From positions 65,001 to 129,000 of the forward strand of contig JAMPIV010012207.1 in NCBI GenBank assembly GCA_024509875.1: a DNA stretch of 64,000 nucleotides, given 5' to 3'. Below, one piece after another: positions 56,546-64,000 of this stretch; position 1 is the first letter of the stretch; every line of letters starts with the position of its first letter. The DNA is from Oreohelix idahoensis (taxonomy: Eukaryota; Mollusca; Gastropoda; Stylommatophora; Oreohelicidae). The translations under genes were made by a program, and so were the position numbers. The notes under the pieces are model-generated. The model was not told where the DNA came from and ran no database searches. It saw only the letters and a program-made list of their open reading frames with translations.

Positions 56546-56829
56546 CTTGGGCATAGATGTTAATCTTTAATGTTTTCAATAAACTCTGCTTTCAATTTCC
56601 TCCCATGCGAAAGTGTTAAGCTGTTCAAATCTTTTCTCTCTGTCCTCCCTTATTTCTTTTTTCCTCTACATTTTTACTTAATGTGATGTTTTCCAGTGCA
56701 CTTCAGCGTATAAAGCACATGCGTGCTGATGCAAAAGCCCTAAGGGAAGCAAACAACGACATCTGCAACTTAAAAAGCTTGCCACAAAAGAGAAAAAGGA
56801 AGTACGAACTTGCAGGTAGCAACCTCAAT
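56546..56829. other. No gene recognised
   Basis: Spacer to the MITE. A plus-strand frame at 56683-56892 (with KALREANNDICNLKSLPQKR) is lysine-rich but has no family motif. Confidence 0.35.
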
Positions 56830-57013
56830 CAGTATTCAACCTGGGGTATGCGTACCCCTAGGGGTACGGGAAGACATCTAAGGGGTACGTGAAAAAAGCA
56901 ATGTATAGGTAAACTGAATAACTTGGAATTATGGATCAATAACCTTGGAGGTACATAGTTAAAGACAAATTTCTATCTGAGGGTACGCGAACAAACAAGG
57001 TTGAATAGCACTG
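56830..57013. mobile_element. hAT-like MITE (184 bp)
   Basis: The left end CAGTATTCAACCTGGGGTAT and, read inward from the right, CAGTGCTATTCAACCTTG are imperfect inverted ends of the CAG..TCAACC kind known from hAT transposons. Inner blocks GCGTACCCCTAGGGGTACG and GGGTACGCG are also partly inverted. The 8-bp flanks (ACCTCAAT and AACCAGTC) do not match well. It has no transposase. Confidence 0.6.
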
Positions 57014-57339
57014 AACCAGTCCATGCACAGTACAGAATAACTAAAATTAAATAATGTGAGATTATCGTTATAAAAAAATACAAGTAAAATGTAAGTGGCA
57101 CTAGATGTCACGATTTTAGAGATAAAAATGTATAACTTTGAGGAAACCAAGTAATAATAATAATTTCTGGAATGTTCAGTGTAAAAGATATACATAGCTA
57201 CTAAAACACATTGAGAGAATAACTGGAGACGGACAGAAACAAGGAGAAATATGCAAATTTGCGTAATATGATACAAGCACGTTCATATGCTGATTAATTA
57301 GGAATAATTATTTAACATTATGAAATGAGAAAGGCAAAT

Positions 57340-57602
57340 AGAACAGTCCCAACTAAGATGGTTTGGCCATGTCTGCAGAATGGGAGAAGATCGGCTACCA
57401 CGACAAGCATGGGAAACAAAGAGCCAGGGATCCAGACCTCCAGGACGACCCAGAGTTCGCTGGGAGGACAACATTAGACAATCTTTGAAGGACCGAGGAC
57501 TAGAATGGAACCAGGCCAGGAAGAAGACAGCTGATAGAATGGTCTGGCGCTCTCTCTTCCAAACCTCTACACCTCACGGTAGAAGGGGAACGACTAAGTA
57601 AG
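57340..57602 (+). pseudogene. LINE family E, C-terminal fragment
   Basis: It reads DRLPRQAWETKSQGSRPPGR, PRVRWEDNIRQSLKDRGLEW and ARKKTADRMVWRSLFQ, the basic C-terminal tail typical of these LINEs. It matches 19810-20040 in nucleotide sequence. It is 5'-truncated and ends GTAGAAGGGGAACGACTAAG. Confidence 0.78.
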
Positions 57603-57984
57603 TAGGTAAATGAGAAAGGAAATACAAACAAGATCGGTTCTTTGCACACAGCAAACACTCTAGTGAGAACAAAAACGTTGGTGAGAAAACCAAATAGTAT
57701 CCATGTTGCATGAAATCATGTGACTTACTTAAATAGCTTGCATAGACCGATATTTAAAACATTGGAAAATGAGTCTCTGGTAATGAACTTTGAAAAATGT
57801 GGCTTTGAAACTGCTACCGACGTACTCAAGTAAAGCGTCCTCAATTCTTAACGGAGGATTTAGATCAAAATTTGAAACTGGTTGAAAAATGCTACCAAAG
57901 TATTAAATACGATATTTTATCAGAAACGATCAATTAGTAAACAAGTAAGAAAATCACTAGAGGCCACAGAGATGTAAAAAAAAA
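57603..57984. other. No feature recognised
   Basis: AT-rich spacer with an A14 run near 57977. Nothing is supported. Confidence 0.35.
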
Positions 57985-58235
57985 AAAAAATAATGCAATG
58001 GGTAGCTACAAAGAGAAATGAGGATGTCCTGAAAAAGACCAAAGCGCGAAGGACCCTTATTCCTCATATTAGAAGGAAACAGTCCATTTTCTTTGAGCAT
58101 GTTATGAGAAGGAAGCTTGAATGTATCGTAACAACAGGGACGATTGAGGGGAAAACAGACAAGACGACAAAGAGAGAAGATACTGACAGTTTGATATCAT
58201 GGCATGACAAGAGTCAACAACAGAATTGATAAATA
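57985..58235 (+). pseudogene. LINE family D, C-terminal fragment
   Basis: Codons read NEDVLKKTKARRTLIPHIRR, KQSIFFEHVMRRKLECIVTT and GTIEGKTDKTTKRED, the (Y/F)xxHVxR...G(x)IEGKR region of LINE C-termini. It is related to 17185-17380. Confidence 0.68.
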
Positions 58236-58859
58236 ATACTAATGGCAGGAATTGTGAAGAGACATAATTGTCTGCGCCCCCAGGCATGGTAAACTTGAAG
58301 ATCAGAATATTTCCCGTTGTTCTTATGTTGTCTCTAGCCACCACCTAACAGGCGAAGTAAGTTAAATGGCGATTTTCGCAACTGAAGTTTCGAATGGGCT
58401 AAACATATGCTCCGTAGGGAGATGAAGCCAGAGTAGAAGAACATCTTATGTATTCTTGTTATGATTCACTATCTAGAACATTATCTGTGTTGATTAAAGC
58501 AGGTATTCAAATGTACCAATAAAACCAAAGATGAAATTATCAATGTATTATACCTGAAGTTGCCTAGCAACCACTGGTGCACAGGCATAGTGGCAACTAG
58601 TGTAATACTTGGCGTTGTCCGGGTGTGAAGTGAGAGACGATTGGTGGCTTGGGCTTGATGGTTTGGCTCTGTGTCTGGGGAAGAAGTAATATACATTATT
58701 AATTAAGTGATCAAAGTTCACAACATCGGCGCGAGCTGTCACAAAATACTATAAAGAAATAAAGGTACAAAACATACAACAACAAAGATCGAAAATGAAA
58801 CAACTCAAAAGTACATATAGTTTTCTTATTGTATTTTAAGCTACACTGAAAACGACACA
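58236..58859. other. No gene recognised
   Basis: Unassigned. A worn S6-like end (ATGCTCCGTAGGGAG) is at about 58408. Confidence 0.35.
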
Positions 58860-59100
58860 ATCATCCATCATCATCATCCATCATCATCATCATCATCATC
58901 ATCACCCTCATCACCATCACTCATCACCATCACCCTCATCATCACCCTCATAATCATCAATCATCATCATCAATCATCATCAATCACCGTAAATCATCAT
59001 CAATCATCATCATCATCCATCATCATCAATCATCATAAATCATCATCACCATCATCACCACCACCACCACCACCATCATCAATCATCATCAATCATCACC

Positions 59101-59153
<53 letters not shown>

Positions 59154-59330
59154 ATCATCATCATCAATTATCATCATCAATCATCATCAATCAATCATTA
59201 TCAATCAATCATCATCATCAATCATCATCAATCAATCATTATCAATCAATCATTATCAATCAATCATCATCAATCAATCATCAATCATCATCGTCATCAG
59301 TCGTCGTCGTCGTCAGCATCACCATCATCC
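58860..59330. repeat. (CAT)n/(CAAT)n array
   Basis: About 470 bases of ATC triplets interrupted by ATCAATCATC units, grading into GTCGTCGTC at the right. A minus-strand S6 begins at its right edge, so the array may be the expanded (GAT)n tail of that S6. Confidence 0.95.
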
Positions 59331-59344
59331 GTGTGCTTTTCGTT

Positions 59345-59485
59345 CCTTACAGAGCATTGAGCCACCACTTGAGTTGGTTCCCTTGCAGGAAGCCTGTGCC
59401 AAGCGTTCACATGATCTTGTAGCGGTGATTTATGTGGCAATTTGTTTGACATGATCAGGTTGTCAACCGTATGCATAACCTCAGA
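59345..59485 (-). mobile_element. S6 repeat
   Basis: The reverse complement has GGTTGACAACCTGATCATGT, CAAATTGCCACATAAATCAC, GCTTGGCACAGGCTTCCTGC and AAGGGAACCAACTCAAGTGG, a clear S6 order. Confidence 0.68.
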
Positions 59486-60755
59486 TTAGTTGTCTTGTCC
59501 GACATGTCTGTAATCTTTCTTTCTCTTTTCAGAGATCCCCCAGGAACCAATACACGATTATCTCAGACATGTAAAGAGGACTCATCAAATCACGATCATT
59601 TCCTTTACATAAATAAAAAAAGAGATTATTCAACAATTCCCGATCATTTCATACATAAAGAAAAATCTATTCACTAATTTCATACTTGGATACTGTATCG
59701 TCAAGTAATGCTCGATCATTTAAATTATGACACATGGATTGTCTGAATAGGCGTGGACAACCAGTTTATCTTGATCTAACGGTAGGTCCAAGGCATCATT
59801 TGAGAGATCTCTAGACGCCGGAGGGGAATAAAGAATTTTTAACATAGGTAAATTTCAGACTCGCCCTCTCCAACCGACACTTAACAGCACGGTGTCCCCA
59901 TGTTTAAATGTACTTTCACCGCATTTCCAGTGAAAAAACCCACAAGTTAGCTTCATAAGGTTCACTTTATTCTTGAACTGTATAAAATAGAAAGTGATAT
60001 TTTCTTTGACGTGAAGTTAACATTCGGTAAAATATTTTGTTTAAATTTTTCATCGCTCTGATGATCGGATAGCTGGAAACAGATCGAGCGGCAGAGATAA
60101 AAGTTACAGGCTGGATTAATTCCAAATTCCAGATACTCTGAAACATAAAAACAAACATGGGTTTATCAAGTAATCAAACACATCTTTAGAGAGCTCAGTC
60201 TTTTTAAGTAGATGCCCGCAGGTCCTGGGTTGTCTACTCCTGGTCTAGGCCACAGCATTTCTCGATGTTTCTTTATTTTTAAAGAACTTCGTACTCACTA
60301 ACTCGTGATCATTTCATGTTTAAAGAACACGATCAACCGCCATGCGGCATCAAGCTATTTCAAGAAACTTCAGTCAACCTTCTTTGTTCAAAGTCTGGTG
60401 CGTATGTCAAGCAAGCAAACAATAAGAAGACACGAGGAAACATTAGTTCTGACACATCAAAACAATACGTTAAACGTCTGTACAGAGAAGCAATTTGTCC
60501 CTTTCATGAAACCGTGCGTTTACGTATAATGTACACAAACAATCTATTCACGTGTGAACACATAGTGCGCATTTTGCAAACTAGCCGGTTATCTAACACA
60601 GATCTTTGTCTCTCTGGTAATTGACGAGTAAATTGTCCCGTTCCAGAATGTTGCAACAACTGTCTTCCACATTCTAAGAACACTTGAAGTATTACAAGCA
60701 GAGTTCACCGCTTTCTAGACGGTCGTCTAAGACGGTGACGTTTTTGGGCCGCCAT
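59486..60755. other. No gene recognised
   Basis: AT-rich unassigned sequence. Overlapping plus-strand frames at 60305-60624 have no recognised motif and unremarkable codon use. Confidence 0.4.
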
Positions 60756-61155
60756 AAGTTTCGTACATTGAATAAACCTTTTGATAGCAGTGCAAGACAA
60801 TTCTAGATCTGGAATTAATAGTGTATATAAATAAGTTTGTCGCTGGCACTCTTCCGAATAAGAAAGTAGAAAACTAGACAATAAAAAAGTAACAGAAGCG
60901 TTAGGCGTACTGGGGACTCGAACCGGGTACTCATCCGAATGACACCACCGCCTCGATACGGGAGTGAATCGTGACTAACCACACTACCAATTAAACACAA
61001 GAAATGATCTAGAACTCCCAGGGTAAGAGAGGCACTAGGAGAAGAGAACTGGAGACACAAACCATGAAAGGGTTAGGGAGACATAGAAAGACCTTGAGCT
61101 GACGGCACGAGACAGGAAGATGCCATAACGCCTATGCTCCACATGGAACTAAAGG
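60756..61155 (+). pseudogene. LINE family B, degenerate 3' fragment split by a SINE
   Basis: Left part: AAACCTTTTGATAGCAGTGC, matching LINE B at 55605. Right part: AACTCCCAGGGTAAGAGAGG, GAAGAGAACTGGAGACACAA and GAGCTGACGGCACGAGACAG, ending at the GCCTATGCTCCACATGGAAC hairpin region. The 191-bp insert at 60815 separates them. Confidence 0.75.
60815..61005 (-). mobile_element. tRNA-like SINE inserted in LINE B
   Basis: GATCTGGAA (60806-60814) and GATCTAGAA (61006-61014) flank it, a 9-bp target-site duplication with one change. The minus strand has TTGGTAGTGTGGTTAGTCAC (A-box region) and CCGGTTCGAGTCCCC (B box). The spacing does not fold into a standard tRNA, so a SINE is preferred over a tRNA gene. 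Confidence 0.7.
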
Positions 61156-61239
61156 ATGTCAAGATGTATAAAAAAAGAAAGAAATAAGAAAGGAAATACG
61201 AGGAAAATAACGACAGATAAGACATAAATAAAGGTAGTC

Positions 61240-61490
61240 CCATAGCAGATAACGCCAGAGTGGGAGTGAAGTGTTAGAGACTACTATTACTAGGACCAGC
61301 ATAGAGAAGTGGGGTGATCAGTTCCCTTCCTCGCAGCTGTTTTCTTCCCTAACTCACGAGCAGAGTCAGGTACCCATTTACAGCTGGGCAGACTGGGGCG
61401 TGCGTCACTGTGTTTCCAACGTGGCACCTTTGCCACGAGAGGCCAGCGCTCTAACCACTCTGTTAATCCAACGCTTTGCCTAAAAAGGGG
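61240..61490 (-). mobile_element. tRNA-derived SINE S3
   Basis: The reverse complement has GGTTAGAGCGCTGGCCTCTC (A-box region), AAGGTGCCACGTTGGAAACA, then AAATGGGTACCTGACTCTGC and CTAACACTTCACTCCCACTC, the same order as 16932-17165. Confidence 0.68.
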
Positions 61491-64000
61491 GCCATAATTC
61501 TAACTTCACCTTACGAGCCACGTGTAATAAGACCAGCCAGGCACCGAGGAACAAACAACCAACAGGTGACTGTTGTCAATATCACCTGGACTTGTATCCA
61601 TATTCAGGGGTTACAGTGACAAGGGGCGGGGCCTGAAGTTGCAAGATCTCATTTTCTGCCTCATTGAGATGTAAGCCAAGATATTTCCAGTGTTAATGTA
61701 CACAAGGGAGATAAGACAACCGAAAAGATGCATGATTAGCTGTTGTTGATAGATGATTAATTGGTGGCGAACAAAAAAAAATTGTATACTGCTACCGGGA
61801 TCGGTTTTAAGATGTGCAAGGCCCAATTTGAACCGTTTTAACGGGACCCGGGCAGGCACGAGAAATAACTTCCATTTCTTCCATGTATTATTTACTTTCC
61901 ACAACCATATAATAATAATTTAAAAATATATATATATATATATATATAATATGCGTTATATTTACAGCAAGCCCTCAACATACTTCCCGTTGAAACTGGT
62001 TAATCGGTCGTCGGGCATTGCTGAAAGCAGACAATTGGTAAATTAGATTTAGCTTCAAGAAGCTCTTTAGGCTATAGTTACTGGAATATCCAGGAAGATT
62101 AGAATTAATGCAAATAAATTTGGGATCGTTGTTGATCTGTTGTTATATGCACACAATTTAAGCACTTTAAGAAGTTCCTGTAATCAAGTGGAAGAATTTG
62201 CTTTAATGTCTCTAGCTCTTAACAAAGCATGTCCTCCATTTATGTTAACCTGATTTTACAGTTGAAAAGTAAACGTTTTTCTGTACTAGTCTTTTATTTA
62301 TCAATTCCGCCCTCAGGACTCTTCTAGACACAGAGCCCGATTCTAAGGAATCGGCCTGAAGCCGCCCTGGCTGCCATTAGATAGTGATAAATATAGAGTG
62401 AAGGTAAAAAGCAACAGGTCAGTTGTGACGAAATGGACGACCCCTATCGAGCTTTGGTTCTCTACGGCAGTATCGGTACATTTGTGATACTGATTTTTAT
62501 TATGTGCTGTCAATTATAGCACTTTTCTTTCTTCTTTCTCTCTTTACTTTTCTGCTAAGTAGCAGATATTTGATTTTATCAAATCCACCTGTAGGTGATA
62601 AATATCACATTTGCAAGGAGCGCCTGATATGATACATCACATTTGCTTGACGCTACCCAGATTTGTTGGTTATAGGCGCGGCAGATTAACACGTACATCG
62701 GTCAGCGCTATCGGCATAAATCACCGATAAGACACGGAGTTTGTGCACTCATACGACAGATAACGAGATTACTGTCTGTGTGACACCTGTGGGCAGACAA
62801 GAGTGATATAATCGCTTCCGGTCACTTGGTTAACAGTAATCATGGATTTATTACATTTTAGACAATATGAGTCTACAAATGTGTTTGTGAGAGTGTATGC
62901 AAGGAGTTGAGAGCACATCATGGGGCAGGGCAATCCTGATAAAGTTATATTTAGATGGATTGTTGTGCACCGTGATGTTCCTCACCAAAACGCATAAAAT
63001 TCGAATCAGTAGCTATGACAAAGGGGGGTATCTAGGGATGACGAAAGGAGATTGTGTCCACGCCTTACAGCGTACAGACATGTCAGAATATGTGGCCAAG
63101 TCCACTTAACAAAGTGTAGAATAGTCTACTTATATATGTGTATTTCATGAGTCTGGATTTGACTCAAAAGTAAGTGTATGATTCGCTGTGTAAATTGTAC
63201 CGAAATGGCTATAAATATAAAGACAGAAGACTTCTAAAGAAATTTGAAATGGTCCAAAGGTCAGCAGCACCTATGTGGACATATGTAGAATATTACGAAG
63301 TGATGGAACAATGTAATAGGTCGAGAATGACCATAACTAAAAGAGATTAGTGGACACAGGAAACTATGTAAAAGAAATACACAGGAACAATGTTATTACA
63401 CGTATCGTCAAAGTTATCAAAATAGGAAAACGGGGTAGAAAGGATATATAATTAAATATAAGAAATCGATTCGTACTACTGAGTATCTAATAGTAAGTTC
63501 ACTAGAGCATGTTGTGATTCATAGCAGTTATATGTGTGGAATAAACGAAAGTCGTTAAAAACAATATCGTTGAAGAATCTATATAAGATTTCAGATTCGT
63601 CATTTGTATTCATTATATCAAGTTGAGAGTTTTGCACAGTAATAGACACGAATACTTATAAAATTACAAACGATTATATTGGAATAGCTATGCCAGATTT
63701 AAACGGAAAAGTTAGAAAGAAACATTCAAACACAAATAGGAATTCAAATGTAATATTTATTCATTGAGCCAATATTAGACCACAACGAGAAAGTGAGAAT
63801 AATCCTAGACATGAAAAGAGAACTATAAATCTGGTTCTTAACACAAGGCATCAGATGTCCATATATGGTAATACGTGGCCTTTGCAGGCACGCACCTTAT
63901 TTCACGTGGGACTATTTTGAAATATCACAGCCTATCCTGTATGATTTGAAATGATTGGATCTTTCCGATTAGACTCATAAAAACACTGAGGGGAATATAG
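61491..64000. other. No gene recognised (2.5 kb)
   Basis: A short (TA)n lies at 61926-61949. Around 63215-63300, codons RRLLKKFEMVQRSAA faintly resemble a LINE RT C-terminus, but the match is too weak to call. A plus-strand frame at 62897-63109 has no motif. The rest is unassigned AT-rich DNA. Confidence 0.4.

Noticed and set aside
55295..56579. Minus-strand frame of about 419 codons rich in Pro/Ser/His
   Set aside because: Antisense of the LINE B C-terminus and two purine-rich minisatellites; no independent motif.
60890..60995. Functional tRNA gene on the minus strand
   Set aside because: The B box is good, but A-to-B spacing and flanks do not make a standard cloverleaf, and flanking 9-bp duplications indicate a SINE.

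Overview
The window reads as animal nuclear DNA, most likely from an invertebrate and plausibly a lophotrochozoan such as a mollusc. That is inferred from the style of the repeats, not from a marker gene. It is AT-rich and dominated by transposable elements, satellites and microsatellites. Only one host gene piece can be supported: a 3'-terminal exon on the minus strand (32582-33491) with a textbook splice acceptor. It encodes a polar, tyrosine-containing C-terminal tail of unknown identity.

Layout. 1-2.8 kb holds no recognisable gene. 2.8-5.6 kb holds two LINE fragments (families A and B). 5.6-15.2 kb is an LTR retrotransposon with long (about 1.5 kb) near-identical LTRs. Its pol order is protease, integrase, reverse transcriptase, RNase H, and its Gag has a SCAN-like capsid C-domain; both are hallmarks of the Gmr1-like branch of Ty3/Gypsy. 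All six reading-frame breaks in its gag-pol are single extra A's in A7-A9 runs. 15.2-24.7 kb is a graveyard of LINE and SINE remnants with compound microsatellites. 24.9-25.7 kb is a GC-rich 45-bp satellite. 25.7-32.5 kb has LINE and SINE fragments, a polypurine tract and a 26-bp minisatellite. 32.6-33.5 kb is the host exon. 35.1-37.6 kb is a minus-strand LINE (family C), broken by a stop in its YADD codon and by a tRNA-derived SINE. 39.1-42.6 kb is a 29-bp satellite in three adjacent subfamilies. 44.9-45.3 kb is an internally deleted DNA transposon very like mammalian Tigger1. 48.4-55.8 kb is a 3.2-kb LINE (family B) with a 15-bp target-site duplication, itself split by two TG...CA LTR-type insertions. 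55.9-64 kb returns to minisatellites, a hAT-like MITE and LINE/SINE debris.

Relationships. LINE family B recurs throughout the window as 5'-truncated copies. A SINE-like family (called S6 here, about ten copies) ends in the same GCTCC-loop-GGAGC hairpin as LINE B, which suggests LINE B machinery moves it. Two tRNA-headed SINE types (S1, S2) share a head but have different bodies. Insertions nest inside insertions (SINE in LINE C, SINE in LINE B, LTRs in LINE B, a small retro-insert in LINE A), so relative ages can be read directly.
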